Positions 17,705-25,845 of a DNA stretch of 64,000 nucleotides are shown one piece after another (positions within the stretch are counted from its first letter, which is position 1; each line of letters opens with the position of its first letter). Under the pieces are notes generated by a model. The model was not told the DNA's origin and did not search any database. It saw only the letters and a program-made list of their open reading frames with translations. Origin of the DNA: Polaromonas jejuensis NBRC 106434 (GTDB taxonomy: Bacteria > Pseudomonadota > Gammaproteobacteria > Burkholderiales > Burkholderiaceae_C); assembly GCF_001598235.1 (NCBI RefSeq), contig NZ_BCYO01000014.1, forward strand, positions 1-64,000, in the 5' to 3' direction. The position numbers and the translations under genes were made by a program.

Positions 17705-18550
17705 ATGCAGCTCATCACCCATCTGCCTGGAAGCAGCGCCCTGGTCTTCGATTCACCCCACAGCGGCACCAGCTATCCGCCGGATTTTTTATACGCCTGC
17801 GCGATGCCGACTTTGCGCCAGGCCGAAGACACGCATGTGGAAAAACTCTATGACTTCGCACCCGCGCTGGGCGTGCACTGGATAGAAGCGCATTTTCCGC
17901 GCAGCTACCTCGACGCCAACCGCAACACCACCGAGATGGACGTCACGCTGTTTGACGAACCCTGGCCCGGGCCGGTGGAGACCGATCCCAAAATACTGTC
18001 CAAGGTCCGCCTCGGCAAGGGGCTGATCTGGCGCACCACCGACGATGGCGTGCCGATTTACGATCGCAAGCTCAGCGTGGCGGAGGTGCAGGCGCGCATT
18101 GCGCAATGCTGGGAGCCCTACCACGCCGCCGTGGCGCAAGCCATTGATGCCGCGCATCTGGCGCATGGCTACAGCATCCATATCAATTGCCATTCCATGC
18201 CGGCCGTGGCTTCGAGCAGCGCTACGGATTTCCCGGGCGAAAAGCACGCCGACTTTGTGGTGGGAGACCGCGAAGGCTCCACCGCCAGCGTGGCCCTGTC
18301 CAGACTGGTTTGCGGGTATCTGACCGCACTGGGCTACCAGGTGGCCTACAACCATCCCTACAAGGGCGTGGAGTTGGTGCGCCGCTACGGCAATCCGGCC
18401 CAGCAGCGGCACAGCATACAGCTGGAAGTCAACCGCAAGCTCTACATGAACGAAGAGACGCTGGCGATAACGCCGGGTTTTGAATCGCTCAAGGCGCATT
18501 TGCGCTCGCTGGTTGATCTGCTGCTGAAAACCGACCCGCGCGTGCTTTGA
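17705..18550 (+). CDS. N-formylglutamate amidohydrolase family protein
   Basis: A 281-residue protein of the FGase (HutG type 2) family, which hydrolyses N-formylglutamate to glutamate and formate. Family stretches are FDSPHSGTSYPPDF, ADTHVEKLYDFAP, FPRSYLDANRN and the metal-site-like INCHSMPA. No other histidine-degradation gene is nearby, so the physiological substrate may be another N-formyl compound. The ATG at 17705 is directly preceded by an in-frame GTG, and the ribosome site is poor. An FAD oxidoreductase gene follows on the same strand after 105 bases. Confidence 0.87.
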   Translation: MQLITHLPGSSALVFDSPHSGTSYPPDFLYACAMPTLRQAEDTHVEKLYDFAPALGVHWIEAHFPRSYLDANRNTTEMDVTLFDEPWPGPVETDPKILSKVRLGKGLIWRTTDDGVPIYDRKLSVAEVQARIAQCWEPYHAAVAQAIDAAHLAHGYSIHINCHSMPAVASSSATDFPGEKHADFVVGDREGSTASVALSRLVCGYLTALGYQVAYNHPYKGVELVRRYGNPAQQRHSIQLEVNRKLYMNEETLAITPGFESLKAHLRSLVDLLLKTDPRVL

Positions 18551-18655
18551 GTTTTCAGACCGGCGGCATCCCGTGCAAATAGGGGTGTTTGCGGGACATC
18601 TTGGGGACCCGTGCGGTCCATGTGTTTGGCGGTTTTGAGAGGGCTTGGGTTCACA

Positions 18656-19750
18656 ATGGACAAACTTGATTGCGTGGTGATTGGCGCCGGCGTGGTGGGG
18701 CTGGCGGTAGCGCGGGCCCTGGCTTTGCAGGGCCGGGAGGTCATGGTGCTGGAAGCGGCCGATGCGATTGGCACCGGCACCAGTTCACGCAACAGCGAGG
18801 TCATTCACGCCGGCATCTACTACCCGCAGGGCTCGCTCAAGGCCCGGCTCTGTGTTGAGGGCAAAGAGCTGCTCTACGCCTACTGTGCCGCGCGCGGCAT
18901 AGGCCACAGTCGCTGCGGCAAGCTGATTGTGGCCACCGGCGATGCGCAGCTGGCGCAGCTGCAGGGCATCATCGCCAAGGCCGCCGCCAACGGCGTGCAT
19001 GACCTGGTGCTGCTCACGCGTGAAGAGGCGAGGGCGCTGGAGCCGCAGCTCGAATGCGTGGCGGCGGTGCATTCACCCAGTACGGGCATTGTGGACAGCC
19101 ATGCCCTGATGCTGGCGCTGCAGGGCGATCTGGAGAACGCCGGCGGTCTTGTGGTGCTGAATTCGCCACTGGCCCAGGCGCAATTTGCGCAAGATGCTAT
19201 TATTTTGATAGCTGAAGACGGCACGGAACTGCAGGCCAGCACCGTGGTCAACGCTGCGGGCCTGCAGGCGCAGGCCCTGGCCAGTCGCTTCGCCGGGCTG
19301 GCGCCGAAATTTGTACCACCCAGCCATTACGCCAAGGGCAATTACTTCACCCTGTCGGGCCGCTCACCGTTCTCACGGCTCATCTACCCGGTGCCCGAGG
19401 CCGCGGGCCTGGGTGTTCATCTCACGATTGACTTGGGGCGCCAGGCCAAGTTCGGCCCCGACGTGCAGTGGGTCAACTCGCCCGACGACCTGGTGGTGGA
19501 CCCGGCGCGTGGCGATGCCTTTTACGCCGAGGTGCGCAAGTACTGGCCTGCGCTGCAGGACGGAGCCCTGATTCCTGGTTATGCGGGTATGCGCCCCAAA
19601 ATCCAGGCGCCCGACGAGCCGGCCAAGGATTTTCTGATCCAGGGGCCGGCCGAGCACGGCGTGGCCGGGCTGGTCAACCTCTTCGGCATTGAATCGCCGG
19701 GCCTGACCAGTTCGCTGGCGATTGGCGATTACGTCAGCCGGTTGCTGTAA
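18656..19750 (+). CDS. lhgO: LhgO-like FAD-dependent oxidoreductase
   Basis: A 364-residue flavoprotein. It opens with the Rossmann dinucleotide motif [19 protein letters not shown] and contains [15 protein letters not shown], typical of L-2-hydroxyglutarate dehydrogenase and relatives in the DAO family. The C-terminal [15 protein letters not shown] is also typical. The likely reaction is oxidation of L-2-hydroxyglutarate to 2-oxoglutarate with electrons passed to the quinone pool. Glycine- or glycerol-3-phosphate-type substrates cannot be excluded. About residues 178-186 ([11 protein letters not shown] region) are encoded by a copy of the dispersed repeat. It ends 11 bases from the convergent bdhA gene. 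Confidence 0.82.
   Translation: MDKLDCVVIGAGVVGLAVARALALQGREVMVLEAADAIGTGTSSRNSEVIHAGIYYPQGSLKARLCVEGKELLYAYCAARGIGHSRCGKLIVATGDAQLAQLQGIIAKAAANGVHDLVLLTREEARALEPQLECVAAVHSPSTGIVDSHALMLALQGDLENAGGLVVLNSPLAQAQFAQDAIILIAEDGTELQASTVVNAAGLQAQALASRFAGLAPKFVPPSHYAKGNYFTLSGRSPFSRLIYPVPEAAGLGVHLTIDLGRQAKFGPDVQWVNSPDDLVVDPARGDAFYAEVRKYWPALQDGALIPGYAGMRPKIQAPDEPAKDFLIQGPAEHGVAGLVNLFGIESPGLTSSLAIGDYVSRLL
19187..19212 (+). repeat. Dispersed palindromic repeat, copy F, inside lhgO
   Basis: GCGCAAGAT followed by GCTATTATTTTGATAGC, a near-perfect palindromic core. It is read in frame in the middle of the oxidoreductase gene, in a poorly conserved surface-like stretch. Confidence 0.72.
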
Positions 19751-19761
19751 AAAAGAACCGC

Positions 19762-20544
19762 TTACTGTGCGACCCAGCCGCCATCCATGTTCCAGGCCAC
19801 GCCGCGCACGTTGTTGCCGGCCGGTGAGCAGAAGAACAGTGCCAGCGCGCCCAGTTCCTCGGGCGTCGTGAATTGCAGCGAAGGCTCTTTTTCACTGAGC
19901 AATTGCGCGGTGGCCGCTTCGTTGGAGATGCCACCCGCCGCGACCTTGGCGTCCAGCTGTTTTTGTACCATCGGCGTCAGCACCCAGCCCGGGCAGATGG
20001 CATTGCAGGTCACGCCGCTGGTGGCGTTTTCCAGGGCGGTGACCTTGGTCAGGCCCACGATGCCGTGCTTGGCGGCCACATACGCCGATTTTTCGGCCGA
20101 GCCGACCAGGCCGTGCACCGAGGCAACGTTGATGATGCGGCCCCAGCCCTTGCCGTTGTCGGCGGACTGCATGGCGGGCAGGGCCAGGCGGGTGGCATGA
20201 AAGGCGCTGCTCAGGTTGATGGCGATCACCGCGTCCCATTTTTCAACCGGAAAGCTTTCGATGCGGGCGACATGCTGGATGCCGGCGTTGTTGACCAGAA
20301 TGTCGACCCGGCCAAACTGGACGGCGGCAAACCTCATCATGTCTTCAATCTCGGCCGGCTTGCTCATGTCGGCGCCGTGGTAGGCCACTTTCACGCCCAG
20401 CGCTTCAATTTCTGCCTTGGGGCCTTCCACATCGCCAAAGCCGTTGAGGACGATGCTGGCACCCTGTGCGGCCAGCGCCTTGGCGATGCCCAGGCCGATC
20501 CCGCTGGTCGAGCCGGTGACGAGGGCTGTTTTACCTTTGAGCAT
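19762..20544 (-). CDS. bdhA: 3-hydroxybutyrate dehydrogenase
   Basis: A 260-residue short-chain dehydrogenase that interconverts (R)-3-hydroxybutyrate and acetoacetate with NAD, used when polyhydroxybutyrate is mobilised. The cofactor loop is TGSTSGIGLGIA, NNAGIQHVA is the second signature, and the catalytic Ser and Tyr-X3-Lys lie in VASVHGLVGSAEKSAYVAAKHG. The Gln-His after NNAGI, the terminal WNMDGGWVAQ and the length fit the BdhA group. It is divergent from an alpha/beta hydrolase gene with a 112-base spacer. PhaR, encoded at 40.3 kb, belongs to the same storage metabolism. Confidence 0.93.
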   Translation of the reverse strand: MLKGKTALVTGSTSGIGLGIAKALAAQGASIVLNGFGDVEGPKAEIEALGVKVAYHGADMSKPAEIEDMMRFAAVQFGRVDILVNNAGIQHVARIESFPVEKWDAVIAINLSSAFHATRLALPAMQSADNGKGWGRIINVASVHGLVGSAEKSAYVAAKHGIVGLTKVTALENATSGVTCNAICPGWVLTPMVQKQLDAKVAAGGISNEAATAQLLSEKEPSLQFTTPEELGALALFFCSPAGNNVRGVAWNMDGGWVAQ

Positions 20545-20656
20545 GAAGTTTCTCCGGATGATTTACGATGCCATCAGCGCGCTGCAAAGAGTGCGCCCCA
20601 AAAAATCTCAAGCAATTATCAAGCCTTATCCAGTCTTTTACGCGGACCACCTGCCC

Positions 20657-21586
20657 ATGACCCAACCCAGCCTGAACCATGTCAACTGTCTGGATGCCGC
20701 CGGTGGCCACCGCATGGCCTATTGGCAGTGGGGCCAGCCCGAGAGTTCCCATGTGGTGGTGTGCGTGCATGGCCTGTCCAGGCAAGGGCGCGATTTTGAC
20801 GTGCTGGCGCAGGCTTTATGCGAGCAGGCTGGCATGTCAGCGCAAGGCCCCGGCGGGATTCGCGTGATCTGCCCCGATATCGCCGGCCGGGGTGAAAGCG
20901 ACTGGCTGAAAGACCCGATGGGCTACCAGGTGCCGGCCTATGTGGCTGACATACTGGCTTTGCTGGCGCAGTTGCACGCCGCGTCGCCCATCACCACGCT
21001 GGACTGGGTGGGTACCAGCATGGGCGGGCTGATTGGCATGGCGGTGTGCGGCCAGCCCGGCTTGCCACTGCCCGTTCCGGTGCGCCGGCTGGTGCTGAAC
21101 GACGTCGGGCCCGCCATCGAGTGGCAGGCGATTCTGCGGATTGGCGCCTACCTGGGGGAGTCCGGGAATTTCAACACCGTGCAGGAGGCGGCGGATGCCA
21201 TGTGGACCGTCTCCCAGGGCTTTGGCCCGCACACGCCAGAACAATGGCTGGCGCTGTCGCGCCCCATGCTCAAACCCGTGTCGCAAGCCGCTGGCAGCCC
21301 CTTGCGGCTGCACTACGACCCGGCGATTGCGGTGCCCTTCAAACTCGCGACCGAGGCCTCCGCGCGTGAGGGCGAGGCCATGCTCTGGCAGCTGTACGAC
21401 AACATCACCGCCCGGACCCTGCTGATACGGGGCGCGCTATCGGACTTGCTGAGCCCGGAAACGGCCCGGGCCATGACAGGGCGCGGCCCGCATGCCCGGC
21501 TGATTGAGTTTGAAGGCATAGGGCATGTGCCCACGCTGATTGCAAAGGATCAGGTCGCGGCCGTGACGGAGTTTCTCCTGGCTTGA
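20657..21586 (+). CDS. Alpha/beta-fold hydrolase
   Basis: A 309-residue hydrolase. The oxyanion region is VCVHGLSRQGRDFDVLA, the nucleophile elbow is WVGTSMGGLIG (G-T-S-M-G), and the catalytic acid and His are likely in IRGALSDLLSPE and FEGIGHVPT. The substrate is unknown. Because it is divergent from bdhA, a role in hydroxybutyrate oligomer or ester hydrolysis is conceivable, but that is inference from position only. The ATG at 20657 begins MTQPSLNHVNCLDAAG. The downstream relA gene starts after 26 bases and may share transcription. Confidence 0.88.
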   Translation: MTQPSLNHVNCLDAAGGHRMAYWQWGQPESSHVVVCVHGLSRQGRDFDVLAQALCEQAGMSAQGPGGIRVICPDIAGRGESDWLKDPMGYQVPAYVADILALLAQLHAASPITTLDWVGTSMGGLIGMAVCGQPGLPLPVPVRRLVLNDVGPAIEWQAILRIGAYLGESGNFNTVQEAADAMWTVSQGFGPHTPEQWLALSRPMLKPVSQAAGSPLRLHYDPAIAVPFKLATEASAREGEAMLWQLYDNITARTLLIRGALSDLLSPETARAMTGRGPHARLIEFEGIGHVPTLIAKDQVAAVTEFLLA

Positions 21587-21612
21587 TGCTGGATCAACTT
21601 GACTGAATTTTC

Positions 21613-23874
21613 ATGAAAAGCAATATGCTGGGGCCAGACGCCCCAAGGGCCTCTCAGGGCGCTAGCGCCTCCATCGTGACGGCCACGGCAGACAGCCTGC
21701 CGGAACAGCCGCATGCGCTGGCGCGGGCGCGGGCTTTTGCCGAGCCGCTGATTGCCAGTGAAGCGCTGGACACCGGCGAGAACATCCTGGCCCACGCCGA
21801 CGCGGTGGTGGGCATCCTCAAGGCGATTGGCGGCTCGGAAGCCATGCAGGCCGCCATCTACCTGGTGCATTCCTGCCAGCACCTGAACAAGCCGCAGGAG
21901 GTGATTGCCAAGGCCTTTGGCGCCAGCTATGCCGCGCTGGCGGTCGAAACCACCAAGCTGGTCTATGTGCAGCGCCAGGCCCGCGCGGCAGGCGCCGATG
22001 CGCAACTGCTGGACGATCCCGCCGCGCAGACGGAGAACGTGCGCAAGATGCTGCTGGCGTTCTCGCGCGATTTGCGGGTGGTCATGCTGCGGCTGGCCTC
22101 GCGCCTGCAGACCCTGCGCTATTACGCCGCCACACGGCAGTCCGCCCCGGCCGCGCTGGCCCACGAGTCGCTGCATGTGTTTGCGCCGCTGGCCAACCGC
22201 CTGGGCATCTGGCAGCTCAAATGGGAAATGGAAGACCTGGCCTTCCGTTTTCTGGAACCCGATACCTACAAGCAAACGGCCAGGCTTCTTGATGAAAAGC
22301 GCGTGGAGCGCGAAGGCTTCATGGAGGCCCTGCGCGCGCAACTGGAACGCGAACTGAACCAGAACGGCATTGCCGCCCTGGTGCAGGGCCGGCCCAAGCA
22401 CATCTACAGCATCGTCAAGAAGATGCGCGGCAAGTCGCTGGACTTTGAGCAGGTGTTCGACATCCGCGCCCTGCGCGTGATCGCCGCTGATGTGAGCGGC
22501 TGTTATGCCGCGCTTGGTTTCGTGCATTCGCGCTTCACGCCGATTGAGGGCGAGTTTGACGACTACATCGCCAAGCCCAAGCCCAATGGTTACCAGTCCC
22601 TGCACACCGTGGTGCGCGATGAAGCGGGCAGGGCGGTCGAAGTGCAGATCCGCACACAGGCCATGCACGACCATGCCGAGCACGGCGTGGCGGCGCACTG
22701 GGCCTACAAGGAAGCCGGCACCAAGGGCTACAGCGGCGTCTCGGCCAGCAGCGAATACGACGCCAAGATTGCCGTGCTGCGCCAGTTGCTGGCCTGGGAG
22801 CGCGACCTGTCGGGCCCGGCGGCGCAGCGAGCGAGCGAGGCCAAGCAGGGCTTGTTTGAAGACCGCATTTACGTGTTGACGCCCGATGCCGCCATCGTGG
22901 AGCTGCCGCAAGGCGCCACTGCCGTGGACTTTGCCTACAGCGTGCACACCAGCCTGGGACACCGCTGCCGTGGCGCGCGCATTGATGGGGGCATGGTGCC
23001 GCTTAATACGCCGCTGCAAAACGGCCAGACGGTGGAAGTGATCACGGCCAAGGAAGGGGGGCCTTCGCGTGACTGGCTCAATCCCGAACTAGGCTTCCTG
23101 TCCAGCAATCGTGCGAAATCCAAGGTGCGTGCCTGGTTCAACGCCCTGGCCATGGAACAAACCGTGGCCAAGGGCCGTGAAGCGGTGGAGAAACTGCTCC
23201 AGCGCGAAGGCAAAACCGCCATGAAGCTGGATGACCTGGCGCTACAGCTGGGCTTCAAGGCGGCGGACGACCTGTTTGAAGTCGTGGGCAAGGATGAGTT
23301 GTCCCTGCGCACCATTGAAAACATGTTGCGGCCGCCCGAGCCCGTGCTGTCGCAGGACGACTATGTGCTTGCCAAAAAAGCGCGCCAGCCCGGCAAGTCC
23401 AGCCAGCGCGGCAAGGGCAATGTGCTCGTGGTGGGCATCGATTCGCTGTTGACCCAGCTGGCCCGATGCTGCAAACCGGCTCCGCCCGATGAGATCCTCG
23501 GCTTTGTGACCAAGGGCAAGGGCGTCAGCATTCATCGCAGCGACTGCAGCAATTTCCGCAACATGGCCAGCGGCAGCCCCGACCGGGTCATTGAGGTGGA
23601 GTGGGGGTCGCCGAAAACGCCGGACGGCGCGGTCTACCCCGTGGATGTGGCTGTGGAAGCGGCCGACCGGCAGGGCTTGCTGCGGGATATTTCCGAGGTC
23701 TTCACCAAGGAAAAAATGAACGTGATCGGTGTGCAGACGCAGTCGGTCAAAGACAACCGTGGCGGCACGGCGTGGATGACCTTCACGGTGGAAGTGGCGC
23801 AATCGGGCCGGCTCAATCAGGTGCTGGGCATCGTCGCCGACGTGCCGGGAGTGCGATCGGCCCGAAGACGCTGA
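21613..23874 (+). CDS. relA: GTP pyrophosphokinase RelA
   Basis: A 753-residue long RelA/SpoT homologue that makes (p)ppGpp on starved ribosomes. In the N-terminal hydrolase region the metal-binding His-Asp of the HD motif is not preserved: AIYLVHSCQHLNKPQE stands where LLHDVVEDT would be. It is therefore probably synthesis-only, that is RelA rather than SpoT. The synthetase domain (about residues 255-370) has GRPKHIYSIVKKM, FDIRALRVIAADVSGCYAAL and AKPKPNGYQSLHTVV. A TGS domain follows (IYVLTPDAAIVELPQGATAV), and a C-terminal ACT domain (about 675-753). Its stop codon is 87 bases before tRNA-Val. Confidence 0.93.
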   Translation: MKSNMLGPDAPRASQGASASIVTATADSLPEQPHALARARAFAEPLIASEALDTGENILAHADAVVGILKAIGGSEAMQAAIYLVHSCQHLNKPQEVIAKAFGASYAALAVETTKLVYVQRQARAAGADAQLLDDPAAQTENVRKMLLAFSRDLRVVMLRLASRLQTLRYYAATRQSAPAALAHESLHVFAPLANRLGIWQLKWEMEDLAFRFLEPDTYKQTARLLDEKRVEREGFMEALRAQLERELNQNGIAALVQGRPKHIYSIVKKMRGKSLDFEQVFDIRALRVIAADVSGCYAALGFVHSRFTPIEGEFDDYIAKPKPNGYQSLHTVVRDEAGRAVEVQIRTQAMHDHAEHGVAAHWAYKEAGTKGYSGVSASSEYDAKIAVLRQLLAWERDLSGPAAQRASEAKQGLFEDRIYVLTPDAAIVELPQGATAVDFAYSVHTSLGHRCRGARIDGGMVPLNTPLQNGQTVEVITAKEGGPSRDWLNPELGFLSSNRAKSKVRAWFNALAMEQTVAKGREAVEKLLQREGKTAMKLDDLALQLGFKAADDLFEVVGKDELSLRTIENMLRPPEPVLSQDDYVLAKKARQPGKSSQRGKGNVLVVGIDSLLTQLARCCKPAPPDEILGFVTKGKGVSIHRSDCSNFRNMASGSPDRVIEVEWGSPKTPDGAVYPVDVAVEAADRQGLLRDISEVFTKEKMNVIGVQTQSVKDNRGGTAWMTFTVEVAQSGRLNQVLGIVADVPGVRSARRR

Positions 23875-23961
23875 GGGCCATGCGTTTATTTGCGACAATT
23901 TTTGCAGGCCGGGCAAGACCTGCGTTTTGCCCTGCTACAATAGCCGGATCGAACAGTATTT

Positions 23962-24038
23962 AGGCGCGTAGCTCAGCTGGTTAGAGCACCACCTTGACAT
24001 GGTGGGGGTCGTTGGTTCGAGTCCAATCGCGCCTACCA
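23962..24038 (+). tRNA. tRNA-Val(GAC), attachment site of the island
   Basis: A 77-nt cloverleaf. The acceptor stem pairs AGGCGCG with CGCGCCT, and the D arm is GCTC/GAGC. The anticodon stem CCACC/GGTGG encloses loop TTGACAT, so the anticodon is GAC (valine). The T arm has TTCGAGT, and the CCA end is encoded. The last 26 bases plus two downstream bases are repeated exactly at 39982-40009, showing that this gene is the integration target. The gene stays intact after insertion. Confidence 0.97.
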
Positions 24039-24040
24039 AA
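24013..24040 (+). repeat. attL: 28-bp direct repeat of the tRNA-Val 3' end
   Basis: The sequence from TGGTTCGAGTCC to GCGCCTACCAAA is identical at 24013-24040 and 39982-40009, with differing flanks (GT before and T after here; GG before and C after there). Repeats of a tRNA 3' end at both island borders are the classic mark of tyrosine-recombinase integration. Confidence 0.93.
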
Positions 24041-24042
24041 TG

Positions 24043-24077
24043 AACCCTTGTAATTCAATGAATTACAAGGGTTTTTT
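24043..24077 (+). terminator. Terminator after tRNA-Val (island side)
   Basis: AACCCTTGTAATTC and GAATTACAAGGGTT form a perfect 14-bp stem with a 3-base loop, then a T run. It lies just beyond attL, so it is island DNA that now ends the tRNA transcript. Confidence 0.9.
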
Positions 24078-24110
24078 GTTGGCTGCTCATCCTCTGATCG
24101 AATGCAGAGA

Positions 24111-24130
24111 GGCGTTAGAAGGCGTTAGAA
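24111..24130. repeat. Tandem 10-bp repeat near attL
   Basis: GGCGTTAGAA occurs twice in direct tandem, about 70 bases inside attL. Such short direct repeats beside an attachment site can be recombinase arm sites, but this is inference. The rest of 24078-24195 shows no gene. Confidence 0.4.
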
Positions 24131-24195
24131 CGGGCTGGTTTGTCACAGTAAGCTGTCATAGTTTCTAAGTTCTCAGATTGTCTTGTCGTGGCTGG

Positions 24196-24418
24196 TCATG
24201 CCTCGATAAATTCATAGCATGAGCACATGCCGACGAACACCTCTCCCAGCGCCTGCATGTGGCGCACGGTGGGGCCGAGGCGGGCGTCTACGATGGCCTG
24301 CATGGCCAGCGCCGTCTTCGATGTAGTCACTCTCGAAGTCGGGCAGCGCGTCGCGCAGGTACTTGAAATCGACCAGCCGGCCGTTGACGGCCGCGCCTAT
24401 GGCGAAGCCCATGCCCAT
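24196..24418 (-). pseudogene. Frameshifted small ORF at the left end of the island
   Basis: The minus strand reads MGMGFAIGAAVNGRLVDFKY...DYIED from an ATG at 24418, six bases after the FAD oxidoreductase stop codon. It then turns into Arg/Pro/His-rich sequence. In the next frame it continues in ordinary protein-like composition (ALAMQAIVDARLGPTVRHMQ...CSCYEFIEA) to a stop at 24196. One indel near 24,310 would join the two into a product of about 75 residues. I do not recognise the family. It may be the remains of the last gene of the island operon. Confidence 0.45.
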
Positions 24419-24423
24419 CCTGG

Positions 24424-25713
24424 TTAGGCCGTCCCGAACTTGGTATCGAATTCAATGCCGACTTTTTGAAGCAAAGGCGTTGGCAACAATCCGCCGGCGC
24501 AGACAATCACCGCATCATTGCGGTAGCGATGAACGGCGCCGTCGTGCTCGATCTCCACCTCGTGATCGGCAATGCGCTTCACTCTGGAACTCAACAGCAC
24601 TTGTATGCGACCGGCCTTCTGCTGCTGCTCCAACAGCATGCGGTTCTTTTGCTTGACGCGTGAGAACGCCTCGCTGCGGTAGGACAGCTGCACATCGGTG
24701 CCCTCCTGCTCGGAGAGTGCGATGGCCGCTTCCAGTGCACTGTCGCCTCCGCCGACCACCAGCACCGTCTGGCCCTGATACTGAGCCGGATCAATGAGCC
24801 GATAGGTCACCTTGGCGGACTCTTCGCCGGGCACTTCCAGCTTGCGCGGCGTGCCGCGGCGTCCCATGGACAGCAAGACGCTGCGCGTGACATGGCGGCC
24901 GGTGCTCGTGCGCACCACGAAATTGTCGCCATCCCGTTCAATGCCCTCCAGGCATTCGCGGAAGGAAATCTGGAGATTGGTTTTCTTCACCACATCGAGC
25001 CAGAAAGCAAGCAGCTTTTCCTTTTGCACCTCATTGAACTTCACGTTGCCCACTAGGGCGAGCTTGACAGGGGCCGTCATGGCGATCTTGTGCCGCGGGT
25101 AGTGATAGACCGCCCCGCCCAGAGAGTCTTCCTGCTCGATCAGCTTATAGCGAAGCTTGTGCTGCATGGCCGAAAGGCCGGCTGACAGACCCGCAGGCCC
25201 GCAACCCACGATCACCACGTCGTGATCAGCTTGCCCGTTGGCTCTCTTGCGGATCGACTCCATGGCCTGCCGCCCCTGTTCCGCAGCCTTGCGGATCAAG
25301 CCCATGCCCCCAAGTTCGCCCGCCACGAAGATGCCGGACACATTGGTCTCAAACTCCGGGCTGATGTTCGGAATGTCAATGCCTCTTTTTTCAGTGCCGA
25401 ACACCAGCTTGATCGCGTCGACAGGACAGGCGGCCAGACAGGCGCCATGTCCGATGCAGGCCGCCGCGTTCTTCAAAACGGCCTTCCCGTTGACAATGCC
25501 GAGCGCGTCCTCGGGACAAGCCTTGGCGCAAGCGCCCGACCCCATGCAGCGCGCCGGGTCAATGACGGGATGCAATGAGGGCGGCTCGTTCATGCCGCTG
25601 TCGATGGCCTGTTGCAATTCCTCGGCGTGCGCTACGTGAATGCGGCGATGCCGCAACAGGTACAGAACAATGAAAACGCCGACGACGGCGACATAAAGGT
25701 AGATATATTTCAA
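24424..25713 (-). CDS. Membrane-anchored FAD/NAD(P) oxidoreductase with two [4Fe-4S] clusters
   Basis: About 429 residues. One N-terminal transmembrane helix (YLYVAVVGVFIVLYLL) is followed by a two-cluster ferredoxin domain: CMGSGACAKACPEDALG (CX2-like first motif with an extra residue, CX4CX3C) and CIGHGACLAACPVDAI. Next come ISPEFETNVSGIFVAGELGG and a thioredoxin-reductase-like half with FAD loop DVVIVGCGPAGLSAGLSA and NAD(P) loop VLVVGGGDSALEAAIALS. There is no ATG in a suitable place; I chose a TTG at 25713, which leaves the helix at the N-terminus. It probably links a pyridine nucleotide or quinol to the island's cytochromes. It is the last intact gene of the train. Confidence 0.8.
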   Translation of the reverse strand: MKYIYLYVAVVGVFIVLYLLRHRRIHVAHAEELQQAIDSGMNEPPSLHPVIDPARCMGSGACAKACPEDALGIVNGKAVLKNAAACIGHGACLAACPVDAIKLVFGTEKRGIDIPNISPEFETNVSGIFVAGELGGMGLIRKAAEQGRQAMESIRKRANGQADHDVVIVGCGPAGLSAGLSAMQHKLRYKLIEQEDSLGGAVYHYPRHKIAMTAPVKLALVGNVKFNEVQKEKLLAFWLDVVKKTNLQISFRECLEGIERDGDNFVVRTSTGRHVTRSVLLSMGRRGTPRKLEVPGEESAKVTYRLIDPAQYQGQTVLVVGGGDSALEAAIALSEQEGTDVQLSYRSEAFSRVKQKNRMLLEQQQKAGRIQVLLSSRVKRIADHEVEIEHDGAVHRYRNDAVIVCAGGLLPTPLLQKVGIEFDTKFGTA

Positions 25714-25764
25714 AACGAAGCATTCCCAACATGAGGCAGTCCCCACGGGGCCTGCCAATAGCCG

Positions 25765-25818
25765 CTACTGTGCAGCAATTTCCGAAATCTTGGGCTGAAG
25801 TGTCGATAAAACCCTCGA
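25765..25818 (-). pseudogene. Remnant of a second ccmI-like C-terminus
   Basis: Between the ccmI stop and the oxidoreductase gene the minus strand reads NSRVLSTLQPKISEIAAQ followed by a stop. The intact CcmI upstream ends ATALKVEISKIVAQ-stop. The similarity of the two tails (K-I/E-IS-x-I-x-AQ) suggests a decayed duplicate of the ccmI 3' end, or a recombination scar. The match is short and read by eye. Confidence 0.35.
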
Positions 25819-25845
25819 ATTTCACCTGAAAACCAGAAGCAGTCC

